This document shows positions 9,645 through 17,802 of a stretch of DNA of 64,000 nt, one piece after another. Every line of letters begins with the position of its first letter. The stretch's first letter is position 1. Where the stretch lies: assembly GCF_001029105.3 (NCBI RefSeq), contig NZ_CP011807.3:2294001-2358000 (forward strand). Reading direction: 5' to 3'. The position numbers and the translations under genes are program-made. The DNA comes from Pandoraea faecigallinarum. Its GTDB lineage: Bacteria; Pseudomonadota; Gammaproteobacteria; Burkholderiales; Burkholderiaceae. Under the pieces are notes generated by a model that saw only the letters and a program-made list of their open reading frames with translations, was not told the origin of the DNA and did not search any database.

Positions 9645-10691
9645 TCAGCCCCCGCGCATACCCCGCTCAAGGGCATGCGCGTCGGGCAATTGACACAGTA
9701 CGTGTGCGGCACGGCTCGTTGCGTTGACGATGATCGTATCGAGCCGGCCACTCAGCATGTCGCGCTGTTGCGCGGCGATGGGTGCCTCTTCCAGCATCCG
9801 CTGGGCGACCACCGCATCGTTGAGATGCCCCAGCAGCGTCTGCGCGGCGCGCAAGGCATCCTGATAGGGTGCACGGACCGATTTGCGCATCCAGGGTGTC
9901 AGGGCTTCGGCGGTGTAACGCGCATGTTTGATCTTCACTCGCAACGCGTGCAACTGCTCGGTATCGAGCATCGCGAGTTGGCGGCAATTGGGAAATAGCG
10001 CGATGTAGCGTTCGCGCAGCATGTTATGTGCATGTTTGGCGAGCGCATGAGGTCGTTTCCCTGGGGTATGCGACGGGCGTCGCAATGCGCTCGCGGCCCG
10101 CACATCGGCACGGCCATCGCTTCCCACGCCGAAGGCGTCCAGCAACATCGCATGCAGCGCGTGCTGACGCTCGCTCGTCAACGCCTGCGCCGCTTGTGCA
10201 CGGGCGTCGCTGCGAAGCCGGGAGACTTGGGCCTCGATCGCGATCCAGTCCACGTCGGGATATTCGAGCCGCAAGGCGGGCAGCGTTTCGCCGCTCAGAA
10301 CATCGGCATCGCGCGCCGGCCCCATCGACTGACCGAGCCAACGCAATTCCTCCTTGAGGCGACGATGCCAGCGGGGCTTCAGCCAAGGCGAAAAGACGTC
10401 GACCAGCGCGCGAAGACGTCGCGTCGCGATGCGCAACTGGTGTACGGCTTCCGGCGAAATGTCCTCGGTGCGATCGGGGCCTTCGGAGGTCTGTGGCAAC
10501 GTTGGCCATTGCGCCAGTGGCGCTGCGGCAAGCATGACGAGCAGACGCGCAGGCTGCATTCGGCGCATCCGCGAGGCGCGGGGTGACGGAACGTCCTCGG
10601 CACCAATGTCGCCGCTGGCGTGGAGGGCGTCTGACGACTCGGGGGAAGCGGCGATAGCCGCCATCGGCGCGCGGATCATGTTGCGCAACAT
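9645..10691 (-). CDS. CHAD-domain protein
   Basis: Protein with a CHAD (conserved histidine alpha-helical) domain, a four-helix-bundle fold that binds polyphosphate. Evidence is the conserved His/Arg/Lys pattern in VHQLRIATRRLRALVDVF, GPARDADVL and LHALRVKIKHARYTAEAL. There is no fused CYTH triphosphatase domain. The start is uncertain: ATG 10689-10691 gives 348 aa, other in-frame ATGs lie at 10679 and 10664, and none has a good ribosome binding site. It converges with cadA with only 41 nt between. A role in polyphosphate granules is inference from the family. Confidence 0.8.
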   Translation of the reverse strand: MLRNMIRAPMAAIAASPESSDALHASGDIGAEDVPSPRASRMRRMQPARLLVMLAAAPLAQWPTLPQTSEGPDRTEDISPEAVHQLRIATRRLRALVDVFSPWLKPRWHRRLKEELRWLGQSMGPARDADVLSGETLPALRLEYPDVDWIAIEAQVSRLRSDARAQAAQALTSERQHALHAMLLDAFGVGSDGRADVRAASALRRPSHTPGKRPHALAKHAHNMLRERYIALFPNCRQLAMLDTEQLHALRVKIKHARYTAEALTPWMRKSVRAPYQDALRAAQTLLGHLNDAVVAQRMLEEAPIAAQQRDMLSGRLDTIIVNATSRAAHVLCQLPDAHALERGMRGG

Positions 10692-10982
10692 AGCACAGAT
10701 GCCATGCCTGCCATAGCCGGAAAACTGAGGAGGGGAACGAGCGGAAAGCGGCCGGGAAGTTGACCGTAGGCGACGCCGAACGTTGCCTGAGCGCGGCACC
10801 AACGAAAGCATGTGGTGCGTGGCATTACCGGGGTGTCGCACTGCCGCGTCGCGGGCGCCCGTTTCCAGAAGACGGTGCGCAGGACACCCGCGAGGCGCGC
10901 AGCGTCATATCAGTCGTGGACCTCGTGCGAGGATGACATGACGCCTTCTCATTGCTACACGCCGCGTAGCGGAAATGCGAGC

Positions 10983-11013
10983 AAAAAAGATAGGCCGGCA
11001 CGGAGGCCGGCCT
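10983..11013 (-). terminator. Rho-independent terminator of the HU gene
   Basis: Perfect 8-bp inverted repeat AGGCCGGC (10992-10999) / GCCGGCCT (11006-11013), followed on the minus strand by a run of six T (10983-10988). It lies 14 nt after the HU stop codon. Confidence 0.9.
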
Positions 11014-11027
11014 GCGCGCAACTGGCT

Positions 11028-11306
11028 TTACTTCTTGTTCACGGCGTCCTTGAACGCCTTGCCAGCCGTGAACTTCACGGTCTTGGCTGCCGGGATCTTG
11101 ATCGCTTCGCCGGTCTTCGGGTTGCGGCCGGTACGCGCAGCACGCTTGCCCGAACCGAACGAGCCGAAGCCGATCAACTGGACTGCATCACCCTTCGCGA
11201 CAGCCTTCTTGATGACTTCGATCAGCGTGTCGATGGTCTCGCCGGTCTGAGCCTTGCTTGCACCCGTTTGGACGGCGACGGCGTCGATCAGTTCCTGTTT
11301 GTTCAT
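11028..11306 (-). CDS. hupB: DNA-binding protein HU-beta
   Basis: Small nucleoid protein that bends and compacts DNA. The 92-aa product starts [11 protein letters not shown] at ATG 11304-11306 behind AAGGGAA. It carries the HU signature GFGSF...[16 protein letters not shown], including the Pro that intercalates at the bend (RNPKTG). Length is the family norm. A strong terminator follows, so it is a single-gene unit. The HU-beta assignment over HU-alpha rests on resemblance to Burkholderiales HupB and is less sure than the HU call. Confidence 0.93.
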   Translation of the reverse strand: MNKQELIDAVAVQTGASKAQTGETIDTLIEVIKKAVAKGDAVQLIGFGSFGSGKRAARTGRNPKTGEAIKIPAAKTVKFTAGKAFKDAVNKK

Positions 11307-11814
11307 GTGTGTTTCCCTTGAGAGGTGGTGAATACCGGCGACAACTCTAACACTTTCGCCATTTGACGAGTGTCGGTGTTGTATCCGCGCCATAAGGCAC
11401 GCGGCACACGCCAGAATGTCGCCTTCGCGGCACGTCACGCAAACGCGATCCGAAGACCGGTTCCGTCACGCATCGTGAGGGCGCCGGCACTGGCCGGGCA
11501 GCCGCATTATAGAGCCATCGGCGGGCTGTGGGCCAGTCCTGGCAACGGTTTGCGGCGATTTTGTTGTGCTGGACCGCATACTTTCTTGTTCTTGATGACA
11601 AAACCCCGGTAACTGCGGGCATCTCCGGTCATGCCTCCTCGCAATCCCTTGCTGGGCGGGCTTTGGGAGTTTCCCTAGCGTTTTGGGGCTTGCGTAGGCG
11701 AGTGTCTTTTGGTTGGCATTGCCGCGTGTTTTTCGGTAGACGCCTAAAATTCATTCGGGTGTCATTTGCGATGGCTAGCGTGGCGCCGCCGATGGTTCTC
11801 AGGGGTTCGTCCAT
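11307..11814. other. divergent intergenic region, hupB / metallophosphoesterase
   Basis: About 500 nt between two divergent genes. Several short open frames occur but none has a plausible start with homologous-looking sequence. It must hold the hupB promoter on the left; no box is clear enough to name. Confidence 0.35.
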
Positions 11815-12693
11815 ATGCTGCTCTGCCAGATCACCGATCTTCACGTCACGCGCCCCGGTGCGCTCGCCTGCGGGCGCGTGGATACCGCGCAAGCGCTACG
11901 TCGCGCAATTGCCGCCATCAATCGCTGGACGCCGCGTCCGGATGCGGTCATTGCCACCGGCGATCTGATCGACACACCTCATTCGTCGGAGTACAAAGTA
12001 CTTCGGGAGTGTCTGGCGGACCTCGACATTCCGCTCTATCTCGTCGTGGGCAATCACGATCATCGCGAGGGGCTGCGCCAGGCGTTTCCCGAGCACGTCT
12101 ACTTGCGCACCGGTCAGGCGTTCGTCCAGTATCGGGTCGACCTGGGGCCGCTCACTGTTTTGGCCCTCGATACGCAGGACCCGCCGGGCGCGGGCGGGCA
12201 TCTGTGCGAGGCCCGGCTGACGTGGCTCGACACCGAGCTTCGGGCGTGCGAAGGCCGTCCCACCATCGTCGCCATGCACCATCCGCCATTCGACACGGGC
12301 ATCGAGTTCATGGACGGCTATGGCCTCTCGGCGCAGGCGCGTGCCGGCTTCGCACGCGTGATCTCGCGCCATTCGCATATCGAGCGGGTCATCTGCGGGC
12401 ATCTGCACCGAAGTATTCATGCGGGCGTGGAGGGCGCGCCCGGCATCATGGCCAGCACGTGCGTGTCGACGGCGCACCAGATCACGCTCGGCCTCGTGCC
12501 CGGGGCGCCCGGCTCGGTTACGCTGGAGCCACCCGGCTTCGCCATGCATCTCTGGCAACCTGGGGCCGGCGTACGTACGCATCTGGCTTATGTGGGACCC
12601 TTCGACGGGCCGTACACGTTCGAAGGCGAATCGGTCGCACCGGCCCCCGGAGCCCCGTCCGATATACCCGATAGGCATATTGATATGCCTTAA
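11815..12693 (+). CDS. calcineurin-like phosphodiesterase (CpdA/GpdQ type)
   Basis: Dinuclear-metal phosphoesterase of 292 aa. The metal-ligand motifs occur in family order: DLH (residues 8-10), GDLID, GNHD, MHHPP and GHLH. The short N-terminus before the first motif and the length match cAMP phosphodiesterase CpdA and glycerophosphodiesterase GpdQ. The substrate cannot be chosen between cyclic nucleotide and glycerophosphodiester. The start at ATG 11815 places the DLH motif as expected. It precedes fpr by 227 nt and is probably a separate unit. Confidence 0.85.
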   Translation: MLLCQITDLHVTRPGALACGRVDTAQALRRAIAAINRWTPRPDAVIATGDLIDTPHSSEYKVLRECLADLDIPLYLVVGNHDHREGLRQAFPEHVYLRTGQAFVQYRVDLGPLTVLALDTQDPPGAGGHLCEARLTWLDTELRACEGRPTIVAMHHPPFDTGIEFMDGYGLSAQARAGFARVISRHSHIERVICGHLHRSIHAGVEGAPGIMASTCVSTAHQITLGLVPGAPGSVTLEPPGFAMHLWQPGAGVRTHLAYVGPFDGPYTFEGESVAPAPGAPSDIPDRHIDMP

Positions 12694-12920
12694 ATGACTC
12701 AGTGGACAAATGAAAGCAATTCCCAATTGGGGTAAAATGGCCGGGTTTTCCCGTCCATAACCGATAGTGCGTATACCTGATACGCCCGGCGTCCGGGCAT
12801 CAGGGCCGTCAGGGACGGTCTGCGAAAGCACTTTGCGGCGATTCCGATTGGCCGGGCAAGTTGTCCCGGCGGTTGTGCCGAAGTGCCTTGCCGCCGTCCT
12901 CCGTCACACGTCAAGTCAAT

Positions 12921-13691
12921 ATGAGCATTCAGAATCAACAAACCGTGTTGGAAGTCCACCACTGGACCGACACGTTGTTCAGCTTCAAGACCACTCGCGA
13001 CGCTTCGTTCCGTTACGTCAATGGCCAGTTCACGATGATCGGCCTGGAAGTGGATGGCAAACCCCTGCTGCGCGCCTACAGCATGGCGAGCGCGAATTAC
13101 GAGGAAGAGCTGGAGTTCCTGAGCATCAAGGTTCAGGACGGCCCGCTGACCTCGCGTCTGCAGAATATCAAGCCGGGTGACAAGGTAATCGTTGGCCGCA
13201 AGCCGACGGGCACGCTCATCGACGACAACCTTCTGCCGGGCAAGAATCTGTATCTGCTCTCGACCGGCACGGGCCTGGCGCCGTTCATGAGCATCATCCG
13301 CGATCCGGAAGTCTACGACCGTTACGAGCACATCATTCTGGTGCACGGCTGCCGTTACACGAGCGAACTCGCTTACCGCGATCTGATCACACAGCATCTG
13401 CCGGAGCACGAGTATCTGGGCGAGTATGTCCGAGACAAGCTGATCTACTACCCGACGGTCACGCGTGAAGAGTTCGAAAATCAGGGCCGCATCACGGAAC
13501 TGGTGGAGTCGGGCAAGATTTTCACGGACATCGGTCTGCCGGAATTCTCTCCGGAACACGATCGCGTCATGCTGTGCGGCAGCCCGGCCATGCTCAAGGA
13601 CACCCGCGAGCTGCTGGAAAAGCGTGGCTTCGTCGAGGGCCACAACCACGCCCCGGGGCATTATCTGGTCGAGCGGGCGTTCGTCGGCTAA
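12921..13691 (+). CDS. fpr: ferredoxin--NADP+ reductase
   Basis: FAD enzyme exchanging electrons between NADPH and ferredoxin/flavodoxin. The 256-aa product starts MSIQNQQTV at ATG 12921; an in-frame ATG 60 nt upstream lies outside the conserved length. It shows the FAD motif RAYSMAS, GRKPTGTL, the NADP motif LSTGTGLAPF and VMLCGSPAML, and ends VERAFVG like bacterial-type Fpr. It was followed by its own terminator hairpin, which is now split off by the IS1182 insertion at 13776. Confidence 0.93.
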   Translation: MSIQNQQTVLEVHHWTDTLFSFKTTRDASFRYVNGQFTMIGLEVDGKPLLRAYSMASANYEEELEFLSIKVQDGPLTSRLQNIKPGDKVIVGRKPTGTLIDDNLLPGKNLYLLSTGTGLAPFMSIIRDPEVYDRYEHIILVHGCRYTSELAYRDLITQHLPEHEYLGEYVRDKLIYYPTVTREEFENQGRITELVESGKIFTDIGLPEFSPEHDRVMLCGSPAMLKDTRELLEKRGFVEGHNHAPGHYLVERAFVG

Positions 13692-13754
13692 GCCGGACGA
13701 ACGCGACAACGCGAGACGTCCGCCGCAGCGATCCTCGCCGCGGCGGCAAAGGAA

Positions 13755-13775
13755 GGGCCGCTCCTGGAGCGGCCT
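13755..13775 (+). repeat. left copy of the 21-bp target duplication (fpr terminator hairpin)
   Basis: This 21-bp segment is repeated exactly at 15346-15366 on the other side of the IS. It contains a 9-bp inverted repeat (GGCCGCTCC/GGAGCGGCC) that is the stem of an intrinsic terminator. Only the right copy keeps the T-run. The left copy therefore ends fpr with a stem but no U-tract. Confidence 0.9.
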
Positions 13776-13790
13776 CAGATTGCTGACGAA

Positions 13791-13819
13791 CCCCTCGTTT
13801 TTCGGAGCGAGGGGTTTTT
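13791..13819 (+). terminator. inward-facing terminator at the left IS end
   Basis: Stem CCCCTCG (13791-13797) / CGAGGGG (13808-13814) followed by TTTTT (13815-13819) on the plus strand. It would stop fpr read-through from running antisense into the transposase gene, and replaces the fpr terminator broken by the insertion. Confidence 0.8.
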
Positions 13820-13824
13820 GGCTT

Positions 13825-15291
13825 TTAGGCAAGGGCGAATGGGCAGCGTAAGGGCGCGCACATTGAGAGACAAGCCCTCAGGACGCTCATGAGCCACCGA
13901 AACGGGCGCCAGAGGTACGAACGCTCGCCTAAACGCGCCCGTAGGCGCGCCACCAGCATCGCAATTTTCTTGATGTTCTGCGCCGCCGCAGCCAACAAGC
14001 ACTGCTCGGCCACCTTGCGCAGCCCGCGCATGCGCGCATAGCGATGCCCATGCAGTTGCTTGGCATCGGCGAAGCTGCGTTCCACCGTCTCCTTGCGCCG
14101 CGCGTAAATGCGTCGCCCCCACTCGCTCAGCCGCCTCGCATCCACCCGCTCCTTGGCGCGCTCCCAGACATGGCGCGTCACCACCTTCACCGCGTTGGCA
14201 CTGTTCGTGCACTGTGCTCGTACCGGGCAGCACCGGCATATCCGAGCATCGGATTTGTATTCCCGATAGCCGAGCCGGTTAGTCGTGCTGTACGGCAGCG
14301 CCTGTCCCTGCGGGCACACGTACTCGTTGCGGTACGCGTCGTACTGGAACTGCCGTTTGTAGAACAGCCCCGGCTTGTGGTTCGGCGTGCGATAGCCCAT
14401 CACCCCGGCAATCTCCCGCTCCTCGAGCCCCTGGCACACCGCCGGCGTGAAGTAGCCAGCATCCAGCCCCACCGCTTCCACCTTGAACTCAAAGCGCTCG
14501 CGCTGTCGATCCAGCCGCTCCAGATACGGCTGGCTGTCGTGCACCGAGGCCGGCGTCACATGCGTATCGGTGATGATCGCGTGCTTCGCGTCCACCGTGC
14601 GGTGGTCCAGATAGAAGAACCCCTTCGGCTTGTCGTCCCGCACCATGTAGCCGCTGTCCGGAACGGTCCGGCTAATCTTGGTGTCCTTGCTCGACGGCGG
14701 CTCATCGCCGTCGCGATTCAGCGGCTTCTTGCCATGCGCGGCCCGGTCCGCATCCACTGCCGCATTGAGCTTCTCCAGATAGGCCGCAGGCGTCTGTTCC
14801 AGCTTTACCACGTCGAATTTGTTCTTGTTCGCGTTGGCTTTCAGGTGCGTGCTGTCGGTGTACAGCACCCGGCCATCGACCAGACCACGGCCCATCGCCT
14901 GGCGCACGATCTCGTCGAAGATCTCCTGATACACCGTCGTGTCCGTGAAGCGTCGGCGGCGATTCTGTGAGAACGTCGACGCATCCGGCACCTTGTCGGT
15001 CAGCCGAAACCGGGCGAACCACCGATAGGCGACGTTGACCTGGACCTCGCGCATCAACTGCCGCTCACTGCGCACTCCAAACAGGTAGCCGATGAACAGC
15101 AGCTTGAACATCACCACCGGATCGAGCGCCGGACGACCGTTGTCTGCGCAGTACAGATGCGCGACCTTTTCGCGGATGAATTCGAAATCCACTGCCGCGT
15201 CGATCTGGCGCAGCAGGTGGTCCTTCGGCACGAGTTCCTCGAGCGTCACCATCTCGAGTTCGTGCTGCGTGGGCGTCGGGATCTTTAGCAT
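13825..15291 (-). CDS. IS1182-family DDE transposase
   Basis: Transposase of 488 aa starting MLKIPTPTQHELEMV at ATG 15289-15291. A TTG six codons upstream is also in frame but lies in the terminator T-run. The N-terminal DUF772-type region (PVVMFKLLFIGYLFGV.SERQL) is followed by catalytic residues in LYTDSTHLKANANK (Asp), VGLDAGYFT (Asp) and KETVERSFADAKQLHG (Glu). A four-cysteine cluster (CRCCPVRAQC) is usual for the family. The frame is complete, so the element is potentially active. Confidence 0.93.
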   Translation of the reverse strand: MLKIPTPTQHELEMVTLEELVPKDHLLRQIDAAVDFEFIREKVAHLYCADNGRPALDPVVMFKLLFIGYLFGVRSERQLMREVQVNVAYRWFARFRLTDKVPDASTFSQNRRRRFTDTTVYQEIFDEIVRQAMGRGLVDGRVLYTDSTHLKANANKNKFDVVKLEQTPAAYLEKLNAAVDADRAAHGKKPLNRDGDEPPSSKDTKISRTVPDSGYMVRDDKPKGFFYLDHRTVDAKHAIITDTHVTPASVHDSQPYLERLDRQRERFEFKVEAVGLDAGYFTPAVCQGLEEREIAGVMGYRTPNHKPGLFYKRQFQYDAYRNEYVCPQGQALPYSTTNRLGYREYKSDARICRCCPVRAQCTNSANAVKVVTRHVWERAKERVDARRLSEWGRRIYARRKETVERSFADAKQLHGHRYARMRGLRKVAEQCLLAAAAQNIKKIAMLVARLRARLGERSYLWRPFRWLMSVLRACLSMCAPLRCPFALA

Positions 15292-15300
15292 CCTGCTATT

Positions 15301-15333
15301 AAAAAACAAAACCCTCGCACTTGGCGAGGGTTT
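15301..15333 (-). terminator. inward-facing terminator at the right IS end
   Basis: A 10-bp stem AAACCCTCGC (15309-15318) / GCGAGGGTTT (15324-15333) is followed on the minus strand by TTTTGTTTTTT. It lies just upstream of the transposase start and would block transcription entering from the right. Confidence 0.75.
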
Positions 15334-15345
15334 GTCAGCAATCTG

Positions 15346-15370
15346 GGGCCGCTCCTGGAGCGGCCTTTTT
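15346..15370 (+). terminator. right copy of the fpr terminator with its T-run
   Basis: Second copy of the 21-bp duplication with the original T-run (15366-15370). Stem GGCCGCTCC/GGAGCGGCC is joined directly to TTTTT. Before the IS inserted this was the fpr terminator; it is now separated from fpr by 1.6 kb. Confidence 0.85.
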
Positions 15371-15442
15371 CATGCTTCCGGAGTTGTCTCTCCGGGGGGG
15401 GGGGCCTGGCGCGACGTGGCCGCCCCCGGGGACGGCCGGCGA

Positions 15443-17686
15443 TCAGAAATCCATCGTGGCGCTGGCGAGGAACGTGCGGGTCGAGCCCGGCAGCACGAAG
15501 CCGTTGTACGTGGTCGTCCAGTAATGCTTGTCCGTGACGTTGTTGATTGCGGCACGGAACACGACGGACTTGCCTGCGATACGCGCCGCATACTTCGCCG
15601 ACAGATCGATGGTCGTGAACGCCGGAATCGACAGCGTGTTGGCCGCATCGACCTCCTGCTGGCCGGTCACCTTGACTCCTGCTGCCACGGTCAATCCGCG
15701 CACGAACGGCGTGTCGTACTCGACACGGCCGGTCACGACATAGCGCGGCGTCGCGTAGATGCGCTTGCCCGCGACACTCGGGTCGTCGACGTCCACGGCC
15801 TTCGTGTTAAGCAGCAATACGCCTCCCATCAATCGCCAGTCGCGGGCTACCCGCACCCAGCCGCTCGCGTCCAATCCCTGGAAGCGTTGCGTGCCGTCCT
15901 GAACGTAGAAGTTGGACTGGTTCGTGTACCCATAGCCGCGCTCCACGCGGAACAGCGCGAGATTCGCGCCCCACGACGTCTTGTCCGCCTTCCAGCCCAC
16001 CTCGTACTGTTTGCTCTTGAGCGGACCGTAAGTCGTCGGATAGTTGACGTTGGTGATGCTGGCCGAGCCGCCCGGCTCCAGCGATTCGACATAGCTTGCG
16101 TAAGCCGTCGAGTCGTTGTCCGTCTTGTACATCAGGGCAAGCGTCGGGGTGACGGGCTTGGCTTTGTATGACATGCCCGTCTGAGCATAGATGTCGTAGA
16201 GATCGTCGTTGAACTGCGTGTAGCGCAGGCCGACGAGCGCGGACATTCGCGACGTGATACCTACGGTGTCGCTGGCGTAGACCGCGCGTTGCGAGATCTT
16301 TTCGCTGCGGTACGGCTGATAATCCAGCCCGATATCCTGATTCGGCAACAGCGACGGATTGTAGATATTGCTCGTGCCGAGCGATATGCCGTTGCCGCCC
16401 ACCCCGTTATCGTTGAGCTTGACCTGGCTCTGGTAGGCCAGGCCGAACACCACGTCGTGCCTGAGCGGGCCGGTCTCGAACTTGCCCTGCACCATGGCAT
16501 CCCACGCCTGATAGTAGTAAGCGGTCTTCCACTTGTACTGCGTGTCCGCATAGTCGCCGGCCGCGTTGAGTACCGACAGGAAGCTGTCGCCATTCAGTCG
16601 ATTCTGACGGGCAAAGCGGTACTTGAAGTTTGCTTTCCAGCGGTCGTCGATGCGGTAGTCGAGGGCCGTGCCCGCGGTGAGGGCGTCGGTCTCGTAGTAC
16701 GTGAAGGGCTGCGCCAGATTGCGGGCGACCTTGTTGGCGTCCGCCACCGCGCCAGCACCGGCGAAGTTCATGCCAAAGAGGGTGCCTGTGGTCTGGCGCT
16801 TCCAGTACGCGACATCCGCCGACCAGGTCAGGTCGGGCGTGATGCGAAAGTCGGTCGCGAGCGAGAGCGTTTTGCGTCGCACGTGGTTGTTCGGCTCGGC
16901 GGTATTGCCTTCTTCGTTCACGACGTTCAGGCGGTAGCCGAAGCGGTTGTCCGGTCCGAAGCGGCCGCCGAGGTCGAGCTTTTCGCTCCACACGTTGCTG
17001 GCTTCGTAGCCGACCGAAAACTGGCGCAGCGGCTCGTCCGTCGGACGTTTGAGGACATAGTTCACGATGCCGCCTGGCGCACCGAACCCGTACATGAAGC
17101 CGGACAGGCCCTTGAGCAATTCGACCTGCTCGAACGGTTCGAGCGGGATGTCGGCCTGCCAGGACACGAAGTTCTGGCCATCGATCTTGGTGCCGTCGAG
17201 CATGTCCACCCGCATGCCGCGCACGGCGAAGTACGAGTTCTCGTTGCGCTTGTTTTCCGAGAGCGTCGTGACGGCAGGATCCCACTTGAAGGCGTCCGTT
17301 GCGGTCTGCGCCATCTGGTTCTTGATCTGCTCGCTGTTCACGCCGATGACCGAGAATGGGGTGTCGACCGCACGACGCGTGCCGAGTGCGCCGCTCGAGA
17401 CCCGTTCCACCTTCACATCGTCGTCGCGGCTACCCGACACCGTTGTTGCGGGCAGGGCGGCGGCGTCCTGCGTGCCCTGCGGGCGTGGCTGCGCGTCCGG
17501 AGCCTTCGGGGCCTGTTGTGCCTGAGGTGACTGCTGTGCGTGAGCGGCGCCGCAGGCGAGCGTCAGCGTGGCCGCACATAACGCGAAGACGCTGGCCACG
17601 GCGCGGGTGACGGACGAAGGTGTGAGGTCATGCGCAGCATACGGACGAACGAATCCGCGCCCCGCGAGCGGGCGGTCTTGCAACAT
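15443..17686 (-). CDS. TonB-dependent siderophore receptor
   Basis: Outer-membrane receptor that imports a ferric siderophore with TonB energy. The 747-aa protein has an N-terminal signal region ending near GAAHAQQ. A plug domain follows (TPFSVIGVNSEQIKNQMAQTA..., YFAVRGMRVD, GGIVNYVLKRPT), then a beta-barrel ending in ASATMDF with a terminal Phe. The start ATG 17684-17686 follows AGGGAGA. There is no N-terminal FecA-like signalling extension, and no fecI/fecR genes are near. It is last in an operon with DUF3325, DUF3649 and PepSY genes. The siderophore is not predictable; plug features resemble ferrichrome/pyoverdine-type receptors. Confidence 0.92.
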   Translation of the reverse strand: MLQDRPLAGRGFVRPYAAHDLTPSSVTRAVASVFALCAATLTLACGAAHAQQSPQAQQAPKAPDAQPRPQGTQDAAALPATTVSGSRDDDVKVERVSSGALGTRRAVDTPFSVIGVNSEQIKNQMAQTATDAFKWDPAVTTLSENKRNENSYFAVRGMRVDMLDGTKIDGQNFVSWQADIPLEPFEQVELLKGLSGFMYGFGAPGGIVNYVLKRPTDEPLRQFSVGYEASNVWSEKLDLGGRFGPDNRFGYRLNVVNEEGNTAEPNNHVRRKTLSLATDFRITPDLTWSADVAYWKRQTTGTLFGMNFAGAGAVADANKVARNLAQPFTYYETDALTAGTALDYRIDDRWKANFKYRFARQNRLNGDSFLSVLNAAGDYADTQYKWKTAYYYQAWDAMVQGKFETGPLRHDVVFGLAYQSQVKLNDNGVGGNGISLGTSNIYNPSLLPNQDIGLDYQPYRSEKISQRAVYASDTVGITSRMSALVGLRYTQFNDDLYDIYAQTGMSYKAKPVTPTLALMYKTDNDSTAYASYVESLEPGGSASITNVNYPTTYGPLKSKQYEVGWKADKTSWGANLALFRVERGYGYTNQSNFYVQDGTQRFQGLDASGWVRVARDWRLMGGVLLLNTKAVDVDDPSVAGKRIYATPRYVVTGRVEYDTPFVRGLTVAAGVKVTGQQEVDAANTLSIPAFTTIDLSAKYAARIAGKSVVFRAAINNVTDKHYWTTTYNGFVLPGSTRTFLASATMDF

Positions 17687-17802
17687 CGGTAAATCTCCCT
17701 ATTATTGACGCGACGTGTGCCGGCGCGTCTGTCCTGAACCAAATCTTCTTTTTATGTGGGGACTCGGTTGACGGCCGGATCGGCCGCCGCAGGCTAGCGC
17801 CA

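Larger units (their letters stand above)
13776..15345 (-). mobile_element. IS1182-family insertion sequence, 1570 bp
   Basis: The ends are inverted repeats beginning CAGATTGCTGAC at 13776 and its complement ending at 15345. They continue through a near-identical AACCC(C)TCG block. The element is bounded by the 21-bp direct repeats 13755-13775 and 15346-15366. One intact DDE transposase gene fills the inside. Each end carries a hairpin plus T-run facing inwards. It inserted at the exact 3' edge of the fpr terminator stem, leaving both neighbouring genes intact. Confidence 0.9.
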
